NCBI GenBank assembly: GCA_030789695.1
Contig: CM061141.1
Span: 279,627,871-279,691,870, forward strand
Reading direction: 5' to 3'
Source: Scilla litardierei
Lineage: Eukaryota > Streptophyta > Magnoliopsida > Asparagales > Asparagaceae
DNA length: 64,000 nt
In this document: positions 10,747 through 23,800 of the stretch, piece by piece
How positions within the stretch are numbered: position 1 is the first letter of the stretch
Layout of the letters: each line of letters opens with the position of its first letter
The notes under the pieces: model-generated
What the model was told of the DNA's origin: nothing
What the model saw: the letters and a program-made list of their open reading frames with translations, nothing else
Databases searched by the model: none
Position numbers and translations under genes: made by a program

Positions 10747-12536
10747 TGTAAAAATTTACCGCTTTCTAGATTAGATTTGAATAATCTCGTCTCCTCTCAT
10801 TAGCGAGGGGAGCGTATCTAGGATTTGCTTTTGCATCTTAATAACCCTTCATGTCGTGCCCTTCTATCATTTCACCCTCTTCCTCTTCCGAGGAGAATGA
10901 GCACACTGTCTCTCCTGCATTTTGATTTCTTTCTTTTCCGATTTTCCCCTAGCATATCTCTACATCCCCATTGATCATATCATTTTGCTAGCATTGTCAT
11001 GTTCAGCTTGGGGGGAAATCGACTTTTGTGTGCATGTTTTTGCGTGTCGTTGTTGTGTGTCTGTGTCTATGTGTTCTTTTGTCGTGTTTCATATCTTTTA
11101 TTTTAGTGTTTCTTCTTCTTTATTTTTTAATTTCGCTCATGTGTTTTTCGTGTTTTTCATTTTTTGTGTCGGTGCGTAACTCCCCCCCATTTTCATTGCC
11201 CTCCCGTATTCACTACTATTGCATTGAGGACAATGCAAGTTTTAGCTTGGGGGAGTCGCACTTCGTGCGTCTTTTGTCTCTTTTTCTTCGTTATTTGAGT
11301 CGTTTTTCTCCGTGTTTTTCTTTTTCTTTTTCTTTTTTTCTTTTTATCTCTTTCTCCTAGAGATGAACCCTATGATGAATTGCCACGAAAATCACACGCA
11401 CACTTAGCATAGCTTCGATAATCACATTCACTAACCCTAGGAAGCCGAGTCCATTGCATTTCATGCTTCGTGGGTCCACTTAGCTTTTTGTGAGTCGTGT
11501 GTCGTGACTAGCATTTGGTGTGCTTCTGCTTTGTGATTTTACTTTATATACCTGTCCAGGAATGACCCCTAGATTATCATGCTTCGATATTGAATATGCG
11601 GTATTTGCTTCTAATGTCTGCTTCTATATGCATGCTATATATATCGTATACTTCATTTCGCATGTGTCGGGATTCCACAACTAAGGACTAGGATAACCCA
11701 TTTAGCCTACGCTCTATTTAGCGAAAATAGTTTCCTTTGCCCAAGTGTTTAGATTTCGACTTCTTTTTGTTTTACTTGGTGCAAATCCCCTCGTCGTGTA
11801 CCGTTCTCCCACTTGGGAGAGTACAGCCAATATCCCAAAAATCCAAAAAAAAAAGGAGAAAAGAAAAGAAAAACCCAAAAAGAAAAGAAAAGAAAAATCT
11901 TGTATAGCCCAAAATCAAAAAAAAATACAAATACCCAAGACCCAAAAAAAATTTCCGTGGGAATATTTTTTCATACTTGCCATGAATAAAGGGAAGGCGA
12001 GAATTTGCACCGAGTGTTCTTCTCCACATCATCTCAACCCCCGTCGTTATCGAAAACACTTGGCTTAGGAACTTTTTAGCTATTATCTAGGCTTTAGTGA
12101 GGTGATTTCCTTAACCCTAGTTGTGGAGTCCCTGACACATGATATGTTTCGATTCTCTCTCTATTCTCATGCATGCTTGAACTATATATTCACTGCTTTA
12201 TTCAATTCGAATCGATATTTGGGTCATATCTTGGATTTGTGTATATCGAGCTTTATTGCACAATGTAGATAGTGACACCGTTTGCTATCACACGACCACG
12301 CTCACTTGCGCTTCACCGCGTGGGCCCACGACACTTGTTCGGACTCACATTCCTTGGTTTAGTGTTGTGTTTTGTCGTATGCTTGCTTCGTGTGGCGTGT
12401 TTGATTTTGTTGGTCCTTACGGGCGATCTAAGATATAGAATTCTCTTTTTCTCTCCTTCTCTCTATTTTCTCCCTCCGAGCTCCTACTCTCACTCGTCTT
12501 CCTCGAGGACGAGGAAGAGTTCAGCTTGGGGGATTT
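10747..12536 (+). other. A 3' non-coding region with repeated purine tracts
   Basis: No gene. It contains three similar purine tracts: AGCTTGGGGGGAAATCG near 11007, AGCTTGGGGGAGTCG near 11244 (preceded by ATTGAGGACAATG), and AGCTTGGGGGATTTTGA near 12523, which abuts the LTR. An A-rich tract at about 11840-11960 precedes the end. CTTCCTCGAGGACGAGGAAG at about 12499 is a near-perfect inverted repeat; a relative of it occurs in B at 18209. T/C-rich blocks fill 11270-11360 and 12440-12660. Confidence 0.7.
12523..12536 (+). promoter_or_regulatory. A polypurine tract
   Basis: AGCTTGGGGGATTT lies directly before the LTR start TGACGTGCG. Element B has AGCTTAGGGGATTTTGATC at its own LTR start. Confidence 0.7.
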
Positions 12537-14537
12537 TGACGTGCGTTTATATTTCATATATTCACGCACGTTTTCTTCCGTGTTTCTCCGTATTTTACCG
12601 CCGTCTTGTATTCGTTTTCTCGTGTTTTCTTATTTTCTTTCACTTTTCCTTGTTTTTGTATATTTGCAGGAACTTACAGCATTTGGGACATAAAACGATG
12701 ATATCATGAGTCCCCGGAGCAACGGGAGGGGTCACGCGTGATCAGGGGGTCAAACGACCAAGATTGCCACTTTTCAGCCCCCACCCGATCGGTTGGACAC
12801 AGCCAACCGATCGGGTGATGCATGTGTGTCTGACCCGGACTGAAGCTGGAGAGAAGCGCAAGGTCAACCGATCGGTTCGCTGACCGGTTCATCCCAACAG
12901 AGTTCTCGGGAAAATGGAGCTGAATTCCAACCGATCGGGTGACCTTCACCCGATCGGTTCATCTGTAGCCGATTCCTCCGAAGAACGACCCGATCACGCC
13001 ACCCGCTCTCTTCAGTGACCGGTTGAAGCTCCCGAAGCCCGATGGCCAAAGCAACAAGCGGCTCACCCGATCGGTTGATGTTTCAACCGATCGGGTGGCC
13101 TTTTCTTCCGCCTTTGCGCGCTGTTGATGCATTCATTGAAGATCTGCTATCATTCCAGAAGGATTTTGGGTGATCTCTTATTTTTCTAGCGTCGGCATCG
13201 TCGTTAGCTTTCCAACGATAGGTCGCATGCCCAAATCCGATTTTTCTAGATTTTTCTGGAATTTTCTGAGCGCAGCTATGTGCTGAATTTGGCTGTTGTC
13301 TGAAATCTCACTTCAACCGATCGGTTGGGAGTCCAACCGATCGGTTGGAGTCAATTTCAGTTTCTGTCGAGTTTCTGTTTATCCCACCCGATCGGGTGAG
13401 TTTTCACCCGATCGGGTGGGCCTGTTTTGACAGTTTTGAACCCGACCCAAGAGGGTTTTTGAGGGGTTTTAAATAGGGGTTGGGGGCACGACTTGGAGAG
13501 GATCCTCCTCTAGTTTTTAGGGCTTTTTCAGCCCCTTTATTGGGAGGCTTAGGGTAGATTAGATTAGGTCTTTTGGTTAATAAATCTTGTATTGGATTGT
13601 TGGATTCGAATCAAGATAAGTATTTCTTTCTCTTGTTCTCCATTTTTTGTGTTGTATTTCTTTTGCTTCATGATGAATATTTGTGTGTGTTTTGTGTTGT
13701 TTGGTTATATGTTTTTCATCATGGAGTAGTATTGATGAACCCTAATACGGGTTAGGGTAGGATTGTTGCTTGGGAATTTACATTAGACTTGGTTGCATGG
13801 CACGTGTTCGATGAAATGTGTCAATGGGGATTTCTAGCAATCTGGGTCCAATTCGTACGGCAACACACTAGATGTGTTGGGGATTGGGGTCCGGTTCTTG
13901 TCCTGTCAAGATCCGCTTCGATGTATTGCTAGAAATCACATTTGACCTATTTGGCCATTAGGGTTACGCGGGGGTGTTTCATTGTCATCGGCGGGAAAAA
14001 GACCGCCTTTGACCGTCGGGCCGAGGGGGAATAAACTTGGCGGTTGACTCCCTAGCCATAGCTCACGCCCCCAGCGTAGACATCGAGTCCTCGCGCGCGG
14101 GAGCGGCTTGGACGAAGTGTTGGGAGATATCATTGTGGCCTTAATGCTCCCGGTTGCGGAAGGTGTTTATGGACACGGGAGTGCCCACCGTCCGGAACCG
14201 GGTAGGCCTAGCGTGCTTGGCACCGACCGGAATATCGGGCCATGGACGCTAGGTACCACCTTTTGGGGCAATGTCTCACCCTGGATCAAGTCAAATGCCA
14301 AGTGTCATGAGTGCTCTAGCCCGTGTTAGCGGGGATTCATTTCGTGTCTTTTTCATTTCTTTCTTTTATTTCTACACTTCCACCCATATCATCCGCGTAG
14401 CTAGCACACGACCTAGGCGAGGCTAGTAGCCACTCAAGCCATCCACCTCCCTGTGTTCGATATACCCGCACCCTACACTAACCGTGCACTTGCGGTAAAA
14501 CGACACCGCGCCCATACCGTAAACGGGGCGCCGGTCA
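12537..14537 (+). repeat. A 3' LTR, complete
   Basis: It runs from TGACGTGCG to GCGCCGGTCA (TGAC and GTCA inverted ends), about 2001 bp. The palindrome array is at 12782-13420 and the TATA-like TTTTAAATAGGGG at 13467. U5 holds CGTGCACTTGCGGTAAAAC near 14480, matching the B and K LTRs. The five bases after it (CCTAC) are the expected right target duplication. Confidence 0.88.
12782..13420. repeat. A LTR palindrome array (CCGATCGG core)
   Basis: Five close pairs and one loose copy of CAACCGATCGGTTG, CACCCGATCGGGTG or hybrids of the two (such as CACCCGATCGGTTG) occur near 12782, 12864, 12928, 13066, 13314 and 13384. Spacers in a pair are 4-8 bases. Each copy is a near-perfect palindrome around CCGATCGG. 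The array ends about 50 bp before the TATA-like box. Confidence 0.93.
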
Positions 14538-16014
14538 CCTACCGCACCTATTCCACCACCAGCACAGACCGCCCCAGCTTTCGACACGATGGAGATTACG
14601 TTCAGAGATGACGCACACCGCGCCAGATTTGAGCGTATCTCCCATCGCTCGATCATACCCTCTAGGTTCGCATACGTAGCAGACTTTGAGCGCCTAGAGG
14701 TATTTGAGGGGCTGCTCCAGTTGTATGACAACATGGGGTGGCATGACTTTTTGTCGGTGTCGACGGACACATATATCCGTCCGACACTAGAGGTCCTGAG
14801 TTCTATTGCTAGGACTCCCGGAGGTTGCTTTTTCGACTTATGGATCATGAGTGCGAGGTCACTCTCGGCTTGCTCTGAGCCTACTCTCAGTGGCCCCCAG
14901 TTCTGGACCCAGACCGAGCCTACAGTCCCACGCACATCTCACCACTGTCATTCGACACATACGCCTTCTGGACACGTATCACGGGATCACCTCTCGCCTT
15001 TGACCCTAGCCAGGCCAAGGCCTTCGCTATCCTCCACCCTGCCTCCACATTACACAGCGCCTTATGGCGACCACTTTCCTTGCGAGGTATGAGCCAGGGA
15101 CGATGTCGACGCCGGAGCTCTACATGCTCTATGCGATGACTCGATCGAGGGCCTTCGAGAGGGGTGGACACGTTTTACTCCATGCCATTGAGATTGATAT
15201 AGCTAGTTGGTTCTTAGACCGCATCGTTATCTCTGTCGGTGCTAGGACGCCTATCTGTTGCAACGGTCTGATTATCCATCTGGCTCCCATATGCGGAGTA
15301 GACCTTCCAGCTGGCTTGCTTAGACCACCGGGCCCCTCTTCACTTTCCATAGACGTTATGGCCCAGATGAGGATGTTGTGTCCTCACGGTCAGTACCACC
15401 GGGTGTGGCTGCACGGTCCTTTTGGCGCTGATTACATGATTCTCCCGAGCCCTGCTCGGACCCATATTGGACCCGCAGGTGGGGAGTGGATTCCAGCGAT
15501 GGATCTCCTCATCCCAGCTGCGTACATGCTAGAGCCTGAGGGTGCTCAGCAGGAGCCCCTCCTTCCACCTCTGGTCCCGAAGATACCTCAGCCTGCACCT
15601 GATTTTTCTGCACCTCTCGACACCTCTGTCCACACTTCTATCAGTGTCGGGAGTACACTTGCTGAATACACCACCACCACCACCACCACCTCTGTGCCGA
15701 TGACCATATATCCCATTTCTGCTGTGAGCCCTGAGCGTCCCATCACCATTTTTGAGAGCGACGAGCCCTCTTTTGCCTCTCCAGTGGAGACCCTTTCCTC
15801 TTTCTTATTCTCGACCCCTGAGGAGTCATTTTCTGCACACTTCACGGCCTCCCCAGCCGTCGACACTTCCATCTCCACTGCAGCTTTCTTCACTGAGAGT
15901 GTCGTGACATCTGTCCCCATTTCTGTGTCAGCGACCTCTTTGTCCCACTCGCCCTCTGTCACCATTTCAGCCTCTGCTGCAACTCCTTCTTCTTTGACCA
16001 TTCACGCGTCTTAG
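14538..16014 (+). pseudogene. B ATHILA ORF-1 (env-like) protein, broken
   Basis: From 14538 a frame reads into a segment with FERLEVFEGLLQLYDNMGW, then HDFLSVSTDTYIRPTLEVLS, which fits the ATHILA ORF-1 family (the ORF after pol in Athila elements). Within about 14820-14850 the match moves to another frame (LMDHECEVTLGLL), then continues with FDTYAFWTRITG near 14955 and a third frame from 15064 (ELYMLYAMTRSRAFERGG; SWFLDRIVISVGARTPICC). The C-terminal part to 16014 is Pro/Ser/Thr-rich. At least two frameshifts and a stop make it non-functional. The start is lost through the insertion of element A. The role of this ORF in Athila is not settled; env-like is a conventional label. Confidence 0.78.
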
Positions 16015-18232
16015 CCTCCTACAAAGGCTGAGCGTCTTTTTGCGAGCACAGCACCACAGCCCCACAGGTAGTTGCACCAGTCATTTACTATAGCTGTGCG
16101 AGGCAGCCCCGTTCCTCACCTGTTCGGCCCTCTGCTCCACCTCCCCCCCCCCTGACACTCAAGTTTAGCACCTGTGTGCTCTAGAGGGGGCAATTAGTGG
16201 GCTCAGAGGAGACTTCCGAGCTCTCTCAGCTATCGTCAGTGTTGTACAGTCTCGCGTCGCTTTACTTCCTGGTATTCAGGTCTGCCTGAACCAGATTCTT
16301 ACGTGACTGTCACAGCCGCCACCTGCCACTACACCTACCCCTACCCAGCAGCCACTGCCACCACCTCCTCCACCACAGGACGGTTCTGGTGCTCCACCAC
16401 CCACTTAGGCACACACTGGATGCCTCTCATACTTCTACTACTGCTATACTGGATATCTTCTGACTACTGATTTTGCACCCCTCCTCCACACATGTTTTGT
16501 TCACTTTTTGCTCATATCTGTCTACATCATTTTGGGAGAGAGGAGGTATTTTTGGGGACACTTATATTACACCATCTTAATCTCTGCATGCATCACTTGC
16601 ATATCCATCTCATTTTCTTTTAGTTCCACCAACCATGCATCCTCACCCGCCCCGCCCATATCATTTTTCTTCTCGATGTGCCACACTTAGCACATTGAGG
16701 ACACTGTGTAGTTTAGCTTGGGGGATTGAGCGTCTCACACACTTTTCATTTTTTTACCTTTACTTTTATTTTCCCACTTTTCTTTTTTTACACTTATTTT
16801 CACTCACTTTTTCATTTTTTTTTCTCATGCATCAAGTTTTCTTACCTTTTGAGTGTGCTGCATATGTATAGTAGTTCTTATTTTTCTTTCATTCTTGTTT
16901 CCTTTATCCTTTTGCTAGAGATGAATTTTATGTGATGATGATGACGTGGTATTAGCTTATATCTATATGCATATTATCTGGTCATGCCATCGTTTTTATT
17001 TCAGATATCATATGCCATGCTTGCTATGCATTCGAGATAGTAACCCGCACCTTTATTATATGAATGTGAATGAAATTCTTCTATTAGCTGATTCTGATGA
17101 TTTATATCGTATACTCTTCATAGAAAACACACCAAGATTCACGCATTGATTGCCTATATTTGGAGTACTACTTTGTTGTCTAATATCACTTCTTATTGCA
17201 TGAAATTGTACGCTTCACTTTCAGGTTGCCTGAATGTATGCTATATTGATATAACTGGATTAGTTTACTTTCTGAGATAAAACTGAGGATTATGTTACTC
17301 CGCTGAAAGTTGTCATGCACATTCTATAGAGTGAACTGAGCATTGCATACTTTTCTTTGTCCACATATCTTGATCATTATTTCTACATTTGAAACCATTT
17401 GTGAATCTCCCTTTAGCGAATCTTACATTGGCATATCCCCCTTGCTATAAAAGTCCATGCTCTAACACCCCAAAAATCAAAAAGAAAAAAAGAATACATG
17501 TATGGGATCCTTATTGGATATGTTGATTAAAAAAGAAAAAAAAAGGAAAAAAAAGAGAAAAAAGAGAAACAAAGTACATATAAGATCCCATTTCAATTTT
17601 TCTTTCTTCCCTCTTTTTCTTTTGTTATTGGAGCTTCAAAAATGGGAAAGTCGTATTGTTAAATTTGGTGCCACCACGCTTATAGATAAGCTTGGGGGAG
17701 AGGATCCAATGATGTGTGGGAGAGTGGCTACTTGTCTGTGCATGACAACCTAAGCTAGGTAATTTTCTATACTCAGGAAGATTACTAAAAGTATTATGAA
17801 GTCCAGGAATTGAAATTTAGCATGCATTTCATGAAAACCACTCCTTTCTATTCTTATTGCTTCATATTATGTGATACCTCTTATACTACAAATAGAAAGC
17901 GATCAATTAAAAAGTGTGTGGTCTATGATTATGTATATTGCTTTAGATGCTTCAGACGATGCTAATTCTAGAATGATTTCATATTTCATATCGTTTTGAT
18001 ATTCTTGGGTTTCTATATTGAATGCGTCCCTATATGATCATGATATCGAGATAAAAATCATTTGCATGTTTTTATTCACTGTATGTTACTTAAGTAAGCA
18101 AGACCATGTCCTGCGAAAATGATCTAGCACCTCCCTCTTTGTTTTCTTTTCTATCTTCTTTTTCCTTTTTCCTTATTTTTTACCTGCCGGGCTTGCTTTT
18201 TACTTATCTTCCTCGAGGACGAGTATGAGGTA
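16015..18232 (+). other. B 3' non-coding region
   Basis: No gene. ATTGAGGACACTGTGTAG followed by TTTAGCTTGGGGGATTGAG (near 16697-16731) parallels the ATTGAGGACAATG and GCTTGGGGGAG block in A. A second purine tract, AAGCTTGGGGGAGAGG, is near 17689. A-rich runs lie at 17476-17580. CTTCCTCGAGGACGAGTATG near 18209 matches the same box in A. Confidence 0.65.
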
Positions 18233-18246
18233 AGCTTAGGGGATTT
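18233..18246 (+). promoter_or_regulatory. B polypurine tract
   Basis: AGCTTAGGGGATTT lies just before TGATCACTTC, the LTR start. It aligns with the tract of element A. Confidence 0.65.
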
Positions 18247-19983
18247 TGATCACTTCTTATTTTACACCTTTTTCCTGCATATTTTCATGGTGTTTCGATC
18301 GCCCATATTGTGTTTTCCACGATTATTCGACGATATCACGTCATTTTCACTATTTCTTGTTTTTGTCGTTTTTCAGGAGATATTGAGCGATTTGAAGCGA
18401 AAATGAGATCAAAGGATTTTTACGCACATCGGAGCATCACACATAGCTTATTTGAGGAGTTGACAGCGCTAGAGGATGAGCGGAAGAGGAAGAAATTCGA
18501 TAGAATCAACGAGGAGGCGAGGAGGAGAAGAAAAGAGCCCAGAGACAGCTCACTCGGCCGAACAGCCAGCTCACTCGGCCGAGTGAAGAGCTGTACTCTG
18601 CCAAGTGAAACGGATACGCACAGCCAATTTTCAGAGTTCACTTGGATGAACAAGGAAGTTCACTCGGCCGAGTAAGAAAGCTCACTCGTCCGAGTAGAAC
18701 AGGGATTTTCTCTCGAGAAGCGGCCAAGTTACTGGAAATTCTGAGAAGACCCACTCGGCCGAGCAAGATTGCTCACTTGGTCGAGTAAAGAAGCCCACTC
18801 GTCCGAGTCAGTCAGATCGACAGAACCCCAAATTTCCTAGACTCTTTGTCTTTTATTGGGTCTGTCACTCGGCCGAGTAACGTATGTCACTCGGCCGAGT
18901 GACGTAGTTCGACTGCTACACAAATTGGGATTTCTGGGCTGCGCAGAGGAAAATCTGTCAGGATTTTTTGGACGCATTTGGCCTGTATTTAAACCTAGTT
19001 TTATCCTTAGTTTTAGGAGCGACTTCTATTTTTTTGACGGCTATTCCTTTTGTAAATCTCAGCTGGAGATCATAGGCGACAATTTTGGTTTGTTCTTTCT
19101 TGCTAAAACCCTCATTTTTATGAATTGTTGCTTCTCTATTATGAATTGTGCTATGATCCTATTCTTTATTTCTGAGGTTTCCATAATGATTTGTGGGTAG
19201 TTTCGTCGTTCTAAGGCATGGGGATGAACCCTATGGACCCGATCTTTGAATTGTGATGAATGAATAGAATTGTTGCTAGGATTAATGAAAGGTTAGGTTG
19301 TGATTGATTTATTACGAGTAGCTAGGAATTTCCATCGATTAGGATTTGCAAGAGATTGGATCCAAATTGATGGGAAGGCCTAGATATTCGATTTAGGTTT
19401 ATAATTGAGATTCTCTAGATTTGGTTTACAAGAGATTGGACCAAAGCTAGGATTTTTATTATAAATCTATACTAATATTCGTTTGCAAGAGATTGGACGA
19501 ATACGAACTATCATAACCTAGGTCGTAGCTCGAATTTGCATAAGAGTGGGCTCGAGTTACGATTGGATGATGATGTCGATCTTCACGCTTGTGGCTTGGG
19601 TTAGGGTTTGCACGAGAGTGGGCCCTAATCTAAGTTGCTATAGACCGGCAATAGCGCGAGAGCGTGAGCTTGGTTCTACATTAAGTTGCGACTAGTTCAC
19701 CTACATTCAAGCTTTGCAACATTGATATTCATGATCCACAAGGATAAGAGACGGTCCGTAGTCAGGATTTCCTATCCCTAGACGTTTTATTATGTTAAAT
19801 TCTATTTGCTATTTGAACGATTATGACATTACTATCAAAACTATTCTTATTCCATCGATAGCTAGGTGATCAAAGTAAGATACTGTCAATTGTCCTCCAT
19901 GAGTTCAATACCCGCTCGCCACTACGCCGTGCGCTTGCGGTAAAACTACAGTCGTTTTCCGGGTGTATATCCGGGCGCGACCA
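18247..19983 (+). repeat. B 3' LTR
   Basis: Proposed from TGATCACTTC to GGGCGCGACCA, about 1737 bp. The end is set by alignment with A: CGTGCGCTTGCGGTAAAAC in U5 and a GGGCGC block before the final CA. U3 has the palindrome array 18548-18905, followed by a TATA-like TGTATTTAAACC at about 18983. The region 19210-19700 repeats phrases such as CAAGAGATTGGA with short spacing. Only one LTR is visible, so the exact ends are inferred. Confidence 0.72.
18548..18905. repeat. B LTR palindrome array (CTCGGCCGAG core)
   Basis: About ten copies or variants of CACTCGGCCGAGTG occur near 18549, 18571, 18661, 18683, 18752, 18774, 18798, 18866 and 18889, usually as pairs with 9-14 bases between. Variants such as CTCGTCCGAG and TTGGTCGAG differ at one or two bases. 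Confidence 0.92.
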
Positions 19984-20831
19984 GCTTGAATTAATTTTTA
20001 TTTCTTCATGGAATTACTCATTAATATGCTATTTATGAAAACTTTCAATTGCCGTGACTAATATCTCGAAATAGTTTGAATTTATTTCATGCATGTTATT
20101 GTAATGCAAAAGCTTAAGTATACCCGATTTATTAGAATAGTCTTCAAGTCGAAGAGGAATTTGGCCTTTGTTACTAATGCTTATGTTCATATTTATGGGT
20201 GTTGATTTGCTTACAGAAAAAAAGAAAAGGAAAGAAAAGAAAGAAAGAAAAAGTGCATCGTTCCCTTAAGTTCATTGATTAGCCGAGTCTTCGTGCCTTA
20301 GGAAGCAATGGAGATTCATGTCGAAAGATGGATGAATATGGAGTGCATTCAAAAAAAAAGGAGAAAATAAAACTTAGATGATTCGAGTTATTAAGTTCGA
20401 GTGGCTCTTCTAAGCCTAATGCCCGAAGGTCGTTTGGCCTAGGAGTCATTAACTGAAAGCTCATTACATGGATCACTCTAAGTCATCAAAAAGAAAAAAA
20501 GAAATGTGAATAAACTAAGCAACTTCAATACACATGATTTGAACAATCTTTTTGAGATGCCAATTACTTGGAAATAAGAAAACTATAATATAACGACGTG
20601 TTATACTTTAGCTTGCGCAAAATGATGCTCGTATATTATTTATTCAAATTAAATTAGAGAAAATATCATGTGATTGATCTTATTCATAGATTGTGTATAT
20701 TGATGGTCAAAATCATGATGGAAAGCGTATTATTGAGCCATGCCATAAGCGATTGATAGAATTTATTATTTTATTGATCATTCGACTTAATCGATCTTTT
20801 TGCTAGGGACTAGCAAATCGCTAGTTGGGGG

Positions 20832-23800
20832 TGTGATTTGGGTTGAATATTGCATATTTAACACCTCATTTGGCCCTATTTTGTGCATACATGATACGTA
20901 TTTGGTCTCTAATACGATCGAATTTTGAATACCCTTATTTATTGAGCAGACTCCAATTTTATGCATAAAACAGCAATATACTGAGTATTTCTATACTCTT
21001 TGTATTTTTAGTACGAAGATCTCGATCTCACAATTCCAACGACTATTTATTTTTATTTTGCTGAGATCTTTGCTAATTTTTATGAATTTTTGAATGCAGA
21101 ATACCAATTTAATGAAGAAATATGGCCTAAATACGCTTGAAATACGTCGTATATACGCCCACGCTCGCTCATTCCTTGCCACATGGCAAAATATGGAGAA
21201 ATCTCGCTCGAATCCAACGGCTCCAAAGAACGAACGACGCGGCACATTCGTAGACGTCGATCACAGATCGAACGGCCCGCCTTCAAAATCAAATGAAGTC
21301 AGGCGGAGGCGCTTTTGAGGGCCACGTGGTAGCCATCGAGGGTATTCCCGCCTCATCCAATGGGTAAATGAGTGGTGAGATGTAGCTGTCTTTACAACCG
21401 TTGCGATCAGATCGAACGGTTCACAGTTATCCGAAGCGTACTCGGAGAGATGAGTGGATGCAAACGATGAGCGAAGTAAAACCCAATCCGATTGCCATGT
21501 GTTGCTCCCACGACAGATCTCGCGTCGATCCAGCGGCTGAGATTTGCGACACCCGTGGGTTTGGGTTTTAAGTGATATTGGAGCGGGTTTCAAACCCGTT
21601 AAGACCCCAAAACCTGCAATTCCTCTATAAGCATATAGAAATAACCCGTGCACAAAGTGCACGGAACGAAAAAAAACTCACATGAACAGAATGCGGTGCA
21701 CGCACGCAACTAGAAAGGAGCAAAAAGTGTAGGTGGCTGTGTACGTAACGTTAGGGGTTAAAAGGTGCAAAAGGCAAGCATGTAAATAAGTGGCTTGGGC
21801 GGTGTTTTTTGGGTTTTGGGGGAATGGCAACCTTGTAAATAAGTGGTTTGGGAGTGTTTTTTTGGGGGGTTTGTCCCAGTCAACTTATGGCTGGGACTAA
21901 CATATCCAATCCTAGGTGGACATTCCTTGTTTGTATAATAGATATTTCTTTTTCATAAAACCAAACAAACCTTTAACTTTCTCTACTATTTATAGTTTTG
22001 CCACCTCACTTCTAGCAATAAGATAAATGACAAATTTTTAAACTGCGATAAAAGTTAGAAATAATTTTAAAATACATTCAAATTTTAAATTTAACGATGA
22101 AATCCTCGTCGCGGGCACGGTTCATTTAAGATTTTTCCCCGCGAAATCTTTGTTTCCCAAAAAATTATTTCCACAGCCAAAATTGCGCGGAACAACAAAT
22201 TAGCATAAAAATATTTAGCGGCACGGGTGTCTTCAGTGCTGAACAACAAATTCGGCACGGACACATTCGACACGGAACGACAAATTAGCGTAAAAAATCG
22301 GCGCGTGCGCCTTCGGCGTGGAACAATAAATTAGCGTAAAAAATTTAGCGGGCGCCTTCGGCACGGGCAATTATTCAATTTTGTCCAATGGGTCAAAGGG
22401 ACGGTGGGCCCAATGGGTCGAAGGGACGGTGGGCCCCGCGTTGAGGTAGAGATCATGCGTTGAGGTAGAGATCATTCGATCTGTAGCATTAAGTGTAAGT
22501 TAATGTTTTTTTCTCAGATGCATTAATTGTGTGCACTATGATATTCCCAAGAAACTTTCATTCACCATAAAGTTTCAGTTCCCCTAAGCGTAAAAAATTT
22601 AGCTGACGCCTTCGGCGCGGGCGCCTTTGGCACGGGCAATTATTCTCGTCTTTGCCCAATGGGTCGAAGAGACGGTATGCCCTATGGGTTGAAGAGACTG
22701 TGGGCCCCGTGTTGAGGGAGAGATCATGCGTTGAGGGACAGATCATTCGATCTGCAGCATTAAGTGCAAGTTAATGTTTTTTCTCAAATACATTAATTGC
22801 GTGCACTATGATATTCCCAAGAAATTTTGATTAACCATAAAGTTTCAGTTCCCCAGAAACTTTCATTTCCCTAGAAATGTTTTTCCCTCCAAAACTTTCC
22901 ACAAAATCTCATCTCAACCATTCAATCCTCAAGATTAAATCCAAGCCGTCTTTCTATCAACCTGTTTGTCCTAGTCAGCTTGTCCTAGTCAGCCCTAGAA
23001 TTCAAAATCAGTTGTGTTTTAATATATAGATTTTAGGGTTTTTGGATGTATTCTGATGTATTGGGCGCTCTAGGAGCCGTATTTTGGCGTGAAATTTGGA
23101 GGCCCTGGAGACAGAGGCCAGAGCTATCATCTGAAGGATATTTGGGCCTAATTAGAGGGTTTTGGTGATATAATTTCTAACATTACTCTTATATTTTGCG
23201 TATTTAGCGAGTATTTTGAGACTTTGATCATGTATTTGTCTATGAATGTGGTTTATTTTCTCTCCATGCGTGGCTAGTACCTATTTGTGTTGGTTGTAAT
23301 GTAGTTCGGGTGTTGTAATCATTTATTTCGATATCTTTTCACCGTATATTCACATTATATTGTGTATTTTGTCGATTTCTACATATATCTTGTTTGGGTA
23401 TGTTATACGGAGATGTGGGCATGCTTGAATTGAATATTAAGGATTATTCGTGATGCGATCTGAGAGGATGTATCGTGACCTGAGAGGGCACTTGTGCGTA
23501 TTTTCTTCAGGAAATCGATGATAAACGTGATTACTTTTTGGCAATATTTTACGTTCTTTATTGTTATACCTTCCGACATTCTCGTGCCCTAGCCAGACGA
23601 AACGTTGAGTTATAGAAAAGATATTAATAATCATTGGTTTCATATACCCTAACAAAATCACTACCAACACATACTCTCCATATTAGTACCATAGTATAGA
23701 ATTCACCGTAACTATCGTCGGATTTTCTTTTATTATTTTAAACCCTCGACACCATATCTTTATATATGAAAGGTGGTTGTTTCTCGTCGTTTTAGTACTC

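Larger units (their letters stand above)
7779..14537 (+). mobile_element. A: young non-autonomous Athila-like (Ty3/gypsy) retrotransposon
   Basis: Two direct repeats (7779-9151 and 12537-14537) flank a 3.4-kb interior. After the first repeat comes a primer binding site for tRNA-Asp; before the second is a purine-rich tract. The visible overlap of the LTRs, 1373 bp, differs at about eight sites, mostly transitions, so the insertion is recent. The interior has one gag-like gene and no protease, reverse transcriptase or integrase, so it must use proteins from another element. It interrupts the env-like ORF of element B, whose reading frame resumes at 14538. The left end and left target duplication are hidden in the gap. 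Confidence 0.87.
14538..19983 (+). mobile_element. B: 3' part of an Athila retrotransposon
   Basis: Holds an ATHILA ORF-1-like env-region pseudogene, a long 3' non-coding region, a purine tract and a 1.74-kb LTR. Element A is inserted in the ORF. The 5' half (LTR, gag, pol) is not visible left of A and may be in the gap or lost. B itself lies in the 3' region of element C. Its LTR U5 resembles A and K. Confidence 0.8.

Noticed and set aside
10922..11360. Phe/Ser-rich ORFs that look like membrane proteins
   Set aside because: They translate T/C-rich non-coding DNA of the 3' region of element A; composition alone explains the hydrophobicity.
15588..16001. Val/Glu-rich ORF on the minus strand
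   Set aside because: Antisense of the Pro/Ser/Thr-rich tail of the ATHILA ORF; biased composition, no domain.
21640..22340. Helitron, suggested by the CCGTGCAC/GTGCACGG hairpin
   Set aside because: No 5' TC start, no CTRR end after the hairpin and no RepHel gene; kept only as an observation inside LTR C.
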